From assembly GCA_017438285.1 (NCBI GenBank), contig JAFRVY010000025.1:1-33090 (forward strand): a stretch of 33,090 nucleotides of DNA, read 5' to 3'. This DNA is from Bacillota bacterium. GTDB taxonomy: Bacteria; Bacillota; Clostridia; Peptostreptococcales; Anaerovoracaceae. The position numbers were made by a program, and so were the translations under genes. The first letter of the stretch is position 1; the number at the start of each line of letters is the position of its first letter. Below are positions 24,380 to 32,744 of this stretch, piece by piece. The notes under the pieces are model-generated. The model made no database searches, had not been told where the DNA came from, and saw only the letters and a program-made list of their open reading frames with translations.

Positions 24380-26878
24380 ATGCAGGACAAATACAACTTC
24401 AGTGAAATCGAGAAAAAATGGCAGGACAAATGGGCGCAGACCAATGCGTTCAAAGTAACCGAAGATCCTGATAAGGAGAAATATTACGTTCTGGAGATGT
24501 TCCCTTATCCTTCAGGGAAGCTCCATATGGGACACGTCAGGAATTATTCCAATGGCGACGTCATTGCCCGTTTCAAAAAAATGAATGGATTTAACGTTCT
24601 CCACCCGATGGGATATGACGCTTTCGGACTGCCTGCAGAAAACGCAGCGATTCAGCACAATGTCGAACCGGCCGAATGGACCTGGGGGAACATTGCTGAA
24701 ATGAACAGACAGCTGAGAACCCTTGGACTTTCCTATGACTGGGACAGAGAGGTTGCAACCGCGCACCCGAACTATTACAAATGGATGCAGTGGATCTTCG
24801 TTCAGTTCTTCAAAAAAGGACTGGCCTACAAGAAGGAAAGCTCCGTTAACTGGTGCCCGAGCTGCCAGACTGTACTTGCAAACGAACAGGTCGTAGATGG
24901 CTGCTGCGAGCGTTGCGGCTCAGTAGTTGGTAAGAAGAACCTTTCGCAGTGGTATTTCAAGATCACAGATTATGCCGAAAGACTTCTCAGCAATCTCGAT
25001 CAGCTGGAAGGATGGCCGAACAAGGTCAAAATCATGCAGCGAAACTGGATCGGCAAGTCCCACGGTGCTGAGCTGACATTCAAGATCAAGGACTATGACG
25101 AGGAGCTTACCGTATTCACCACGCGTATCGACACCATCTACGGAACCACATTCATGGTACTCGCACCTGAATATCCGACGCTGATGAAGATGGTAGAGGG
25201 TACTGAATACGAGAAGCCTGCAAAGGAATACATCGAGAGATGTGCCCGCATGAATGAGATCGAAAGAACATCTACGACCAATGAGAAAACCGGCGTATTC
25301 ATTGGAAAATACGCAATTAACCCATTCTCAGGGCAGGAGATGCCGATCTATATCGCGGACTATGTCATCATGGGATATGGTACCGGAGCTGTTATGGGCG
25401 TACCGGCGCACGACCAGCGTGACTTTGAATTTGCGAAGAAGTTCGGAATTGACATAATACCTGTTATTGACGTTCATGATCCTGACATCGATCTGAACAA
25501 TCTGCAGGAGGCTTGCGCAGCAGAAGGTACGCTGATCAACTCCGCAGAGTTCACGGGTATGGACAATAAGGAAGCAATTGAAAAGATTGCCGAGATCGCA
25601 GACGAAAGAGGAATCGGACGCAAGACCATAAACTACAGACTTCGTGACTGGCTCATCTCCAGACAGAGATACTGGGGTACGCCGATTCCGATGATTTACT
25701 GTGAGGATTGCGGCTGGGTTCCTGAAAAGGAAGAGAATCTGCCGGTTCTCCTGCCGACAGATGTTGAATTTACGGGAAAGGGCGAATCTCCGATCGTAAC
25801 CAGCAAGACTTTTGTCGATACGGTATGTCCGGTATGCGGCAAACCGGCTAAGAGAGAAGTCGACACGATGGATACCTTCCTGGATTCATCCTGGTACTTC
25901 CTCAGATACTGCGATGCCAGAAATGACGAGGCGATCTTCGATAAGGATAAGGTGGACTACTGGATGAATGTAGACCAGTACATCGGCGGTGTTGAACATG
26001 CGATCATGCACCTGATGTATGCGAGATTCTTCCAGATGGCTCTTTATGATCTGGGACTCGTCAAGGATGAGGAACCGTTCAAGAACCTGCTGACCCAGGG
26101 AATGGTCATCAAGGGTTATAACGACAGCAATGGCAACTACATCAAGGCAAAGATGAGCAAGTCTCTCGGAAATGTCGTTGGACCTGCTGAAATCATTGAA
26201 AAATACGGTGCAGACACGGCCAGACTGTTCATTCTCTTCGCGGCACCGCCGGAAAGAGAACTGGATTGGTCGGATCAGGGCGTTGAAGGAAGCTTCCGAT
26301 TCCTGAACCGTATCTGGAGACTGGTTGCCGAATTCCTCGACAAGTACGAAAACAAGCCGGGTGAATACGAAATCAGAAACGAAGCCGACAAGAAACTGAA
26401 CTATATGATGAACTACGCCGTCAAGAAGGTTACCGAAGACGTCCGTGACAGGTTCAATTTCAATACAGCCATCAGTGCGGTTATGGAACTCGTCAACGAG
26501 ATGTACAGGTACAAGGAAGGCGATGTCAACGATGCGCTTTTGAGCACAGTCATCCGGAAGATGCTGATCCTGCTTGCACCATTCGTTCCGCATATCACGG
26601 AAGAACTCTGGAGTGAACTGGGATACGAAGGATCCGTTCACGAACAGAGCTGGCCTTCATTCGATGAAAAGGCGCTCGTGAAGGATGAAATCGAGATCGT
26701 CGTTCAAATCAACGGCAAAAACAAAGAAAAAATCTACATTCCTGCGGAGATCACCAGAGATGAAATGCTTGAGATCGCCAAGGAAAATGACATAGTTAAG
26801 GGGCTTATCCAGGGCAAAGAGGTTATAAAGATGATCGCCGTTCCAGGAAGACTCATCAATATAGTTGTCAAAGGTTAA
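24380..26878 (+). CDS. leuS: Leucyl-tRNA synthetase
   Basis: This 832-residue class I synthetase charges tRNA-Leu. The HIGH motif appears as HMGH (49-52) in [13 protein letters not shown], and KMSKS as [10 protein letters not shown] near 589-598. A zinc-binding CPSC...CCERC element lies near 155-178 and the editing (CP1) domain near 220-410 includes [13 protein letters not shown]. The ATG at 24380 follows GGAGG (24370-24374) by 5 bases; a TTG 12 bases earlier lies before that site and is rejected. It is separated from rsfS by 13 bases. No T-box leader is present. Confidence 0.97.
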   Translation: MQDKYNFSEIEKKWQDKWAQTNAFKVTEDPDKEKYYVLEMFPYPSGKLHMGHVRNYSNGDVIARFKKMNGFNVLHPMGYDAFGLPAENAAIQHNVEPAEWTWGNIAEMNRQLRTLGLSYDWDREVATAHPNYYKWMQWIFVQFFKKGLAYKKESSVNWCPSCQTVLANEQVVDGCCERCGSVVGKKNLSQWYFKITDYAERLLSNLDQLEGWPNKVKIMQRNWIGKSHGAELTFKIKDYDEELTVFTTRIDTIYGTTFMVLAPEYPTLMKMVEGTEYEKPAKEYIERCARMNEIERTSTTNEKTGVFIGKYAINPFSGQEMPIYIADYVIMGYGTGAVMGVPAHDQRDFEFAKKFGIDIIPVIDVHDPDIDLNNLQEACAAEGTLINSAEFTGMDNKEAIEKIAEIADERGIGRKTINYRLRDWLISRQRYWGTPIPMIYCEDCGWVPEKEENLPVLLPTDVEFTGKGESPIVTSKTFVDTVCPVCGKPAKREVDTMDTFLDSSWYFLRYCDARNDEAIFDKDKVDYWMNVDQYIGGVEHAIMHLMYARFFQMALYDLGLVKDEEPFKNLLTQGMVIKGYNDSNGNYIKAKMSKSLGNVVGPAEIIEKYGADTARLFILFAAPPERELDWSDQGVEGSFRFLNRIWRLVAEFLDKYENKPGEYEIRNEADKKLNYMMNYAVKKVTEDVRDRFNFNTAISAVMELVNEMYRYKEGDVNDALLSTVIRKMLILLAPFVPHITEELWSELGYEGSVHEQSWPSFDEKALVKDEIEIVVQINGKNKEKIYIPAEITRDEMLEIAKENDIVKGLIQGKEVIKMIAVPGRLINIVVKG

Positions 26879-26897
26879 ACCCCTGGAAAGGAGTAGA

Positions 26898-28637
26898 ATG
26901 AGCAAAACTTCTACAAACAGGAAACAGCAGACACCTGCCAAGAAGCAGGGAAAAAAGAATAAATCCCAAGCCAAGAAGCAGCCGGTCTCCGTTAGGGTGA
27001 TCCCGCTTGGCGGACTTGGTGAAATAGGAAAGAACATGACCGCCATCGAGTGCAACGATGAGATTTTGCTCGTCGACTGCGGGCTCTCGTTCCCTGATGA
27101 CGACATGTTCGGAATCGACAAGGTGATCCCGGACTTTGATTATCTGACCACAAGCGGCAAGAAAATCAAGGGTCTGATCATTACCCACGGACATGAAGAC
27201 CATATCGGTGCAGTTCCGTATCTTCTGCAGGAATTCAACATTCCTGTATACGGACTCATGTTTCCGCTTGGATTAATCACCAATAAATTAAAAGAGCACG
27301 GAATCAAAGGCGACATGCGTGTCATTCAGCCGGGCAAGTCATTCAGAGTCGGCAGACATTTCAATATTGAGCCTTTGAGGATCACCCACTCCATTGCAGA
27401 CTCTGTCTGCTACAATATCAAAACCCCAGCCGGTCGAATCTTCCACACGGGAGATTTCAAGATCGACTATACGCCTGTTGACGGAAATCCGATCGATTTT
27501 GCAAGACTTGCGCAGATCGGCTCCGAGGGCGTCGACCTGATGCTTGCAGACAGTACCAATGTCATCAGAGAAGGGTACACCCAGTCCGAGAAGGTCGTTG
27601 GAGAAACGCTGGAAAGCATCTTCAGAAGGTCGAATAAGAGAATCATCATCGCGACATTCTCTTCCAACGTACACAGAATCCAGAAGATTATCGATATCGC
27701 ATTACTTTGCAAGAGAAAGGTCGCTTTCTCCGGCAGAAGCATGATCAATGTCGTGGAACTGGCAAGAGATCTGGGATATATCAAGATCCCTGACAAGATG
27801 CTTGTTGACCTGAACAAGACCAAAAACATCCCTGATAAGGAACTGGTCATCATCACTACGGGAAGCCAGGGAGAGCCGATGTCGGCGCTTGCAAGGATGG
27901 CTTCCGCAGATCACAAGAGCATCAACATCAGGAAGAATGACATGGTCATACTGTCATCGACGCCTGTTCCGGGAAACGAACTGACGGTTGCCAATGTTGT
28001 CAACCAGCTTGTCGAAAAGGGCGCGGAGGTCATCTACTCTGATATCGCCGAGACCCATGTATCCGGCCATGCATGCAAGGAAGAACTGAAACTCATGCAT
28101 TCACTGATCAGGCCGAAGTATTTCATGCCTGCACACGGTGAATTCAGGCATTTGCAGACACATGCCGATCTGGCTGCTGAACTGGGAATGCCGCGTGAGA
28201 ATATCTTCATTCTCAATAACGGTGATGCTCTGGAACTTTCGTCAAAAGGCGCGAAGAAGATCGAGGAAGCGGCAGAGGCAGACGGCATCTTCGTCGATGG
28301 CCTCGGCGTTGGAGACGTTGGAAACATCGTGCTTCGTGACAGAAGGCTTTTGTCTGAATCGGGGCTGATCATCGTTGTGACTGCCATCGATACGGAAAAC
28401 AGGCAGATCCTCTCAGGACCGGACATCATTTCCAGAGGGTTTGTTTATGTGAGAGAAAATGAGGATCTCATCGATGCGGCTTGTCAGAAGGCCGAGGAGA
28501 TCATTGAGCAGTGCTTCAATAAGAATATGAAAGACTGGAACGGTATCAAAACCGCTGTCCGCGAAGGTCTGAAGAAATACATTTACAGCAAGACGGGCAG
28601 GAGCCCAATCATCCTGCCGGTATTTATGGAGGTTTAG
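26898..28637 (+). CDS. rnj: Ribonuclease J
   Basis: This 579-residue protein is a metallo-beta-lactamase/beta-CASP ribonuclease with 5'-3' exonuclease and endonuclease activity, central to mRNA decay and rRNA maturation in Firmicutes. PLGGLGEIGKNM (36-47) is the start of the fold and HGHEDH (97-102) holds two zinc ions. HTGDFKID and SGHA...MPAHGE supply the remaining ligands. A lysine- and glutamine-rich N-terminal extension of about 30 residues precedes the core. The ATG at 26898 is chosen because AAAGGAG (26887-26893) lies 4-5 bases upstream; a longer frame would overlap leuS. Whether it is the J1 or J2 type cannot be decided; only one copy is in the window. Confidence 0.95.
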   Translation: MSKTSTNRKQQTPAKKQGKKNKSQAKKQPVSVRVIPLGGLGEIGKNMTAIECNDEILLVDCGLSFPDDDMFGIDKVIPDFDYLTTSGKKIKGLIITHGHEDHIGAVPYLLQEFNIPVYGLMFPLGLITNKLKEHGIKGDMRVIQPGKSFRVGRHFNIEPLRITHSIADSVCYNIKTPAGRIFHTGDFKIDYTPVDGNPIDFARLAQIGSEGVDLMLADSTNVIREGYTQSEKVVGETLESIFRRSNKRIIIATFSSNVHRIQKIIDIALLCKRKVAFSGRSMINVVELARDLGYIKIPDKMLVDLNKTKNIPDKELVIITTGSQGEPMSALARMASADHKSINIRKNDMVILSSTPVPGNELTVANVVNQLVEKGAEVIYSDIAETHVSGHACKEELKLMHSLIRPKYFMPAHGEFRHLQTHADLAAELGMPRENIFILNNGDALELSSKGAKKIEEAAEADGIFVDGLGVGDVGNIVLRDRRLLSESGLIIVVTAIDTENRQILSGPDIISRGFVYVRENEDLIDAACQKAEEIIEQCFNKNMKDWNGIKTAVREGLKKYIYSKTGRSPIILPVFMEV

Positions 28638-28638
28638 A

Positions 28639-28989
28639 ATGAACGTATATGACCAGGCGCACCAGCTTGCAACGGCGATCAAGGAATCAGAAGAATTCAA
28701 GCACTATGACGCCAGCAAGAAGGAAATCGAAGCCAATCCGGAACTGGACCAGGCAATGAAGGACTTCGTAAAGAAGCAGTTCGAGTTCCAGACCCAGCAG
28801 ATGATGGGAAACGAGATTTCTCCTGAGATGATGGGACAGCTGCAGCAGCTTTCGACCATTCTGATGCAGGACCCGACGGCAGCCGAATTCCTGCAGAATC
28901 AGATGAGATTCAGCATGATGATGAGCGACGTTTATAAGATCATCGGCGAGGTGGCCGATATGGGTCTCGAAAACATTATGGGTGAATAA
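28639..28989 (+). CDS. YlbF/YmcA family protein
   Basis: This 116-residue, mostly helical protein belongs to the YlbF/YmcA family. Recognisable features are the N-terminal VYDQAHQLATAIKESEEFK segment, the ANPELDQAMKDF turn and the C-terminal FLQNQMRFSMMMSDVYKIIGEVADMGL. In B. subtilis YlbF, YmcA and YaaT form an iron-sulfur complex that steers RNase Y. Here the gene sits one base after the RNase J stop, behind GGAGG (28628-28632), which suggests a shared role in RNA processing. Which of the paralogues it equals cannot be told. Confidence 0.88.
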   Translation: MNVYDQAHQLATAIKESEEFKHYDASKKEIEANPELDQAMKDFVKKQFEFQTQQMMGNEISPEMMGQLQQLSTILMQDPTAAEFLQNQMRFSMMMSDVYKIIGEVADMGLENIMGE

Positions 28990-29007
28990 GGGGCAGATAG
29001 AGAATAC

Positions 29008-29036
29008 TTGTTAATTTAGACCTGTTTTGGTATAAT
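29008..29036 (+). promoter_or_regulatory. Extended -10 promoter for efp
   Basis: TTGTTA (29008-29013) and TGGTATAAT (29028-29036) stand at the ideal 17-base spacing, the -10 being perfect and extended by TGG. The predicted start is near 29043, about 58 bases before efp. This is a strong promoter, as expected for a translation factor. Confidence 0.88.
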
Positions 29037-29058
29037 TAACGACATAAAAATCCGTTAA
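29036..29058. repeat. Inverted repeat over the efp transcription start
   Basis: TTAACG (29036-29041) and CGTTAA (29053-29058) are inverted arms 11 bases apart, with the left arm touching the -10 element. It could be an operator, or a chance match in AT-rich DNA. A second short palindrome, TTATTAT-C-ATAATAA, lies at 29063-29077 in the leader. Confidence 0.3.
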
Positions 29059-29100
29059 AAAATTATTATCATAATAAATTCAAGAAAGGCGAGATTACTC

Positions 29101-29661
29101 ATGATTTATGCAGGCGATTTTAGAAAAGGTATCACATTTGAAATCGATGGACAGCCACACGTGGTTCTTGATTTTCAGCATGTAAAACCTGGTAAGGGCG
29201 CGGCTTTCGTAAGAACAAAGCATAAAAACATCCTGACAGGCGCCATCAAGGAAGAATCCTTCAACCCGGATGCTAAATATCCGAAGGCTCACATCGAAAC
29301 AAAAACGATGACTTACCTCTACAGTGACGGAGAACTCTATTATTTCATGGATCCTGAAACTTATGATCAGATTCCAATCACTGCAGAACTCGTTGAAGAT
29401 GCCATGAAGTATCTCAGAGAAAACGATGAGGCGACGATCAAATTCTACAAGGACAATCCGTTCCTCGTTGAAGCGCCGAACTTCGTTGACCTGTTGGTAG
29501 TTGACACAGAACCTGGCGTCAAGGGCGATACTGCAACGAACGTCACTAAGGCTGCAACCGTTGAAACCGGTGCGGTTATACAGGTTCCTATCTTCATCGA
29601 AGAAGGTGAACGAATCCAGATCGATACGAGATCAGGAGAATATCTCGGTAGATCCAAATAA
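29101..29661 (+). CDS. efp: Translation elongation factor P
   Basis: This 186-residue protein has the normal EF-P length and three beta-barrel domains. It relieves ribosome stalling at polyproline stretches. The loop that reaches the peptidyl-transferase centre, [11 protein letters not shown] (30-40), has Lys32, the residue modified in Bacillus-type EF-P. The C-terminal signature [10 protein letters not shown] is intact. It has its own strong promoter and a terminator 12 bases after its stop. The ribosome site AAAGGCGAG is moderate. Confidence 0.97.
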   Translation: MIYAGDFRKGITFEIDGQPHVVLDFQHVKPGKGAAFVRTKHKNILTGAIKEESFNPDAKYPKAHIETKTMTYLYSDGELYYFMDPETYDQIPITAELVEDAMKYLRENDEATIKFYKDNPFLVEAPNFVDLLVVDTEPGVKGDTATNVTKAATVETGAVIQVPIFIEEGERIQIDTRSGEYLGRSK

Positions 29662-29673
29662 GTTGTAAGACGC

Positions 29674-29703
29674 AAAGGGGACGCTTGAAGTGTCCTCTTT
29701 TTT
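29674..29703 (+). terminator. Terminator hairpin between efp and mltG, abutting the mltG ribosome site
   Basis: AAAGGGGACGCT (29674-29685) pairs with AGTGTCCTCTTT (29689-29700) with two G-U wobbles around a 3-base loop, followed by more T. The Shine-Dalgarno AGGAGGG of mltG begins at 29704, directly after the T-run. The 3' arm contains TCCTC, which could also pair with that Shine-Dalgarno. No promoter is seen between it and mltG, so mltG may depend on read-through. Confidence 0.85.
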
Positions 29704-29714
29704 AGGAGGGCTTT

Positions 29715-30794
29715 ATGTCTAAACATGGCAAAATATCACTGAAAGGACTGGTTATTCTCGTCCTGATCGTCGTCGTTGTCTTCACCGGCGGATTCATCTA
29801 TTATCTCCACGGAATCGGACCTGTCGATTCAACCGATTCGAGTGATGTTATGGTGACGATCGAAAATGGAAGCGGCGCTACGGCAATCGTGTATCAGCTG
29901 AACGTGCAGGGCCTGATCAAGGATATGAACTGTGCGAAGATCAATGCGCGAATCGGTGGTTATAACAGTCTTCAGGCGAACACGTACATATTCAATAAGT
30001 CAATGACACTTCCGGAAATGATGAATGCGATCAATACGGGAGATTTCAATTACCTGTCAAAGACAACATTTGAACTGAAGGAAGGGTACAGGCTGACCCA
30101 ATGCGCGGAGTCTTTGGCAGCTGTCACCGGTACATCAAAAGATGAAATCATGGCGCTTTGGGATGACAAGGATTACGTCAAAAGTCTGATCGACAAATAC
30201 TGGTTCCTGACAGATGAGGTATTGGGTGATGATGTCATGCATCCTCTGGAAGGATATCTCTTCCCGGATACATATTTCGTCACGGAATCCGACCCTACCG
30301 TAGAGAGCATCACGGAAATGGCGCTGGGCGAAATGGATACCGAACTGACTCGCAGAAAGGCTGACATAGATGCCGCAGGATATACGGTCCACGAGTTCCT
30401 GACATTAGGATCTATCGTCTGCAAAGAAGGCTGCGCGACAGATGAGGATGCTGCACACATCGCAGGCGTCTTCAAGAACAGACTTGAACAGGACATGTCT
30501 CTTGGAAGCGACGTTACCGTCTGCTACATCTTCGATGAGGACAGGGTAGACCTGAAGGTTTCACAGCTCGAATCCGATTCCAAGTACAACTCCAGAAAGG
30601 TCGCAGGCATGATCCCGGGACCGATCAGTACTGTTCCTGCCATGGCAATGGACGGTGTTCTGAACGCAATGGATACGGACGATCTATTCTTCTATGCCGG
30701 TCCTGACGGAACGATCTACTACGCCAAGACTTCCGAGGAACATGACAAGAATGTGGAAGCACATCCTTGGACAGAAGAGGATCTGGAGCAGTGA
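29715..30794 (+). CDS. mltG: Endolytic murein transglycosylase MltG
   Basis: This 359-residue protein has one N-terminal membrane helix (about 11-31) and an extracellular YceG/MltG domain; it cuts nascent glycan strands and sets their length. EGYRL (123-127), FPDTYFV (183-189) and the catalytic region LGSIVCKEGC (231-240) are visible. Glu238 aligns with E. coli Glu218 by motif; the preceding Glu of the usual EKE is replaced by Cys236, and Cys240 lies close by, so a disulfide or metal site is conceivable. The C-terminal YNSRKVAGMIPGPIS block corresponds to the usual YNTY..GLPPGPI. AGGAGGG lies 4-5 bases before the ATG, right after a terminator. Confidence 0.93.
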   Translation: MSKHGKISLKGLVILVLIVVVVFTGGFIYYLHGIGPVDSTDSSDVMVTIENGSGATAIVYQLNVQGLIKDMNCAKINARIGGYNSLQANTYIFNKSMTLPEMMNAINTGDFNYLSKTTFELKEGYRLTQCAESLAAVTGTSKDEIMALWDDKDYVKSLIDKYWFLTDEVLGDDVMHPLEGYLFPDTYFVTESDPTVESITEMALGEMDTELTRRKADIDAAGYTVHEFLTLGSIVCKEGCATDEDAAHIAGVFKNRLEQDMSLGSDVTVCYIFDEDRVDLKVSQLESDSKYNSRKVAGMIPGPISTVPAMAMDGVLNAMDTDDLFFYAGPDGTIYYAKTSEEHDKNVEAHPWTEEDLEQ

Positions 30795-31438
30795 ACATTA
30801 CCAACGAAATCATAAGCTCTTACATAGACGGTCTCTATTACGCCCAGAACGACAAGCTCAAAGACCTGCGGGAGTATGCGGAAGCGAAAGGCGTTCCCAT
30901 CATTCTCAAAGACACTGAGAATCTGCTGGCAGCGGTCCTGAAACTCAAGAAACCTGCAAAGATCCTTGAGATCGGGACTGCTATAGGTTATTCCTCCAGT
31001 TTTTTCGTTGACTGCTGCGGATGCAAAGTCACGACCATAGAAGCTGACATGGAATCCTATGAGTCCGCTGTGAACAACATTCGGGAGATGGGATTCGAAG
31101 ACAACATCTGGGTGCTCCAGGGCAAAGCTGAAGACGTTCTCAAGGAGATCGACGATGTTTTTGATATCGTCTTCATCGACGCATCAAAAAGCCATTATAG
31201 AGAGTTCTGGGACCTCTCACTGCCAATGTGTCATGATGAGTCCCTCATCATCTGCGACAATGTCCTGATGAAAGGCATGACTGCTTCGGATGAATTCGAT
31301 ACCAGAGGCAGATACAAGACAAGCATTCGAAGAATGCGCGAGTTTATCGCATACATCAACGAACTGGATTACGCCGATACCGTCATCCTGCCGATTGGCG
31401 ATGGCGTATCCATCAGTATTATCAGCAAAGAAGACTAA
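30791..31438 (+). CDS. trmR: tRNA 5-hydroxyuridine methyltransferase TrmR (YrrM-type O-methyltransferase)
   Basis: This 215-residue class I methyltransferase has the SAM-binding ILEIGTAIGYSS (58-69), IEAD near 83-86 and the metal-binding FIDASKSHY and CDNVL blocks of the COMT-like family. The gene order mltG-methyltransferase-U32 matches yrrL-yrrM-yrrO of B. subtilis, where YrrM (TrmR) methylates 5-hydroxyuridine-34 of tRNAs to 5-methoxyuridine. I place the start at GTG 30791, which overlaps the mltG stop as GTGA and follows GAGG by 10 bases; a TTG at 30767 is less likely. The function rests on context and family, since many related enzymes methylate catechols. Confidence 0.85.
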   Translation: MNITNEIISSYIDGLYYAQNDKLKDLREYAEAKGVPIILKDTENLLAAVLKLKKPAKILEIGTAIGYSSSFFVDCCGCKVTTIEADMESYESAVNNIREMGFEDNIWVLQGKAEDVLKEIDDVFDIVFIDASKSHYREFWDLSLPMCHDESLIICDNVLMKGMTASDEFDTRGRYKTSIRRMREFIAYINELDYADTVILPIGDGVSISIISKED

Positions 31439-31478
31439 CAAAGAAGGCTAACAAAGAAGGCTAACAAGGAAGGCTAAC
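31427..31478 (+). repeat. Four 13-base tandem repeats across the trmR stop codon
   Basis: Four head-to-tail copies of a 13-base unit close to AAAGAAGGCTAAC begin in the last codons of trmR (31427, 31440, 31453, 31466), with one or two mismatches between copies. Each copy carries TAA, and because 13 is not a multiple of 3 these stops fall in successive reading frames. A degraded fifth unit may start at 31479. It probably arose by slippage. Confidence 0.9.
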
Positions 31479-31516
31479 AAAAAAGGATCAGAGGAATCCT
31501 GATTTGAGGAATCCGA

Positions 31517-32740
31517 ATGAATAAACTGGAACTGCTGGCTCCGGCCGGCGATCTCGAAAAACTGAAAATCGCAGTAGATTACGGTGCGGATGCCGTGTAT
31601 TTCGGCGGTGAGATGTTTTCTCTCAGAGCCGGCGCCGGCAATCTGACGACAGCCGAAATCAAGGAAGGCGTTGACTATGCTCATGAACGGGGCGTAAGGT
31701 GCCATCTGGCTCTCAACGTCATCGCCCACAATGACGATATCGAACCGCTCAAGGATTACATCCTGAAGATTCGCGACATACCGATCGATGCCTACATCGT
31801 TTCCGACCCATCGGTCATCACGGTTCTCAAAGGCCTGATCCCAGACGCCGAGATCCATCTCAGCACGCAGGCCAATACCACCAATTACGTGACCGCATCT
31901 TTCTGGCACGATATGGGCGTCAAGAGGATCGTTTTGGCAAGAGAACTTACCTTCGATGAGATCCGCACCATCAGAGAGAATACGCCTGCGGATCTTGACC
32001 TGGAAGCCTTTGTGCATGGAGCCATGTGCATCTCATATTCCGGCAGATGTCTGCTCAGCAACTTCATGACCGGCAGAGACGCAAACGGCGGAGAGTGTGC
32101 ACACCCTTGCAGATACAAATACAGACTCGAAGAGGAAAAACGTCCCGGCGAATACTGGCCCGTTGACGAAGACGACCGTGGCACGTACATTTTCAACAGC
32201 AAAGACCTGTGCATGATCGAGCACATTCCGGAACTTGCAAAGTCCGGCGTCTGCTCCCTCAAGATCGAAGGCAGGATGAAGAGCATATTTTACATCGCTC
32301 ACGTGGTCAAAGCGTATAGAACAGCTATCGACGCCTATTATGCAGATCCGGACGGCTATGTTTACAACGAAGAATGGTTCCGGGAGATGTGCAAGGCGAG
32401 TCACCGGGAATTCACCACCGGTTTCTACTTCAGGAAGCCGACCAGCGATGACCAGAACTATCTGACCAGCTCCTATACCCGCAACTACAGTTTCGTCGGC
32501 ATTGTCAAGGATTACGATGACGAGACGGGCATAGCGACGGTGGAACAGAGAAACAAGATGGATGTCGGAGATACCATCGAAGTATTCGGACCAAAAGGCG
32601 GATACTTCACGCAAAAGCTTGAAATCATGACGGATGAGGAGGGAACGCCGGTCATGTCCGCCCCGCATCCGCAGCAAATACTCAAAATTAAAATGGACAA
32701 ACCAGTATCAGAAAATTACATGTTGAGAAAGGAGAAATGA
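31517..32740 (+). CDS. U32 family tRNA hydroxylation protein (TrhP/YrrO-like)
   Basis: This 407-residue protein belongs to the U32 'peptidase' family, whose studied bacterial members are not proteases but act on tRNA or other substrates with an iron-sulfur cluster. It starts with the TIM-barrel signature ELLAPAGDLEKLKIAVDYGADAVYFGG and carries Cys171, Cys178, Cys194 and Cys198, the likely cluster ligands, in HGAMCISYSGRC and GGECAHPCRY. In B. subtilis and E. coli TrhP uses prephenate-derived chemistry to hydroxylate uridine 34, the step before TrmR methylation. B. subtilis has two adjacent U32 genes; here only one is seen, and udk does not follow. GAGGA (31506-31510) precedes the ATG. Confidence 0.9.
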   Translation: MNKLELLAPAGDLEKLKIAVDYGADAVYFGGEMFSLRAGAGNLTTAEIKEGVDYAHERGVRCHLALNVIAHNDDIEPLKDYILKIRDIPIDAYIVSDPSVITVLKGLIPDAEIHLSTQANTTNYVTASFWHDMGVKRIVLARELTFDEIRTIRENTPADLDLEAFVHGAMCISYSGRCLLSNFMTGRDANGGECAHPCRYKYRLEEEKRPGEYWPVDEDDRGTYIFNSKDLCMIEHIPELAKSGVCSLKIEGRMKSIFYIAHVVKAYRTAIDAYYADPDGYVYNEEWFREMCKASHREFTTGFYFRKPTSDDQNYLTSSYTRNYSFVGIVKDYDDETGIATVEQRNKMDVGDTIEVFGPKGGYFTQKLEIMTDEEGTPVMSAPHPQQILKIKMDKPVSENYMLRKEK

Positions 32741-32744
32741 TCAC

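Noticed and set aside
25886-26641. 251-codon minus-strand frame inside leuS
   Set aside because: It is a shadow of the leucyl-tRNA synthetase codons with no domain pattern.
31427-31478. CRISPR-like array
   Set aside because: The units are 13 bases with no spacers, so it is a simple tandem repeat.
31487-31503. ATCAG-N7-CTGAT hairpin before the U32 gene as a terminator
   Set aside because: The stem is only 5 bases and no T-run follows; the U32 gene is expected to be co-transcribed with trmR.
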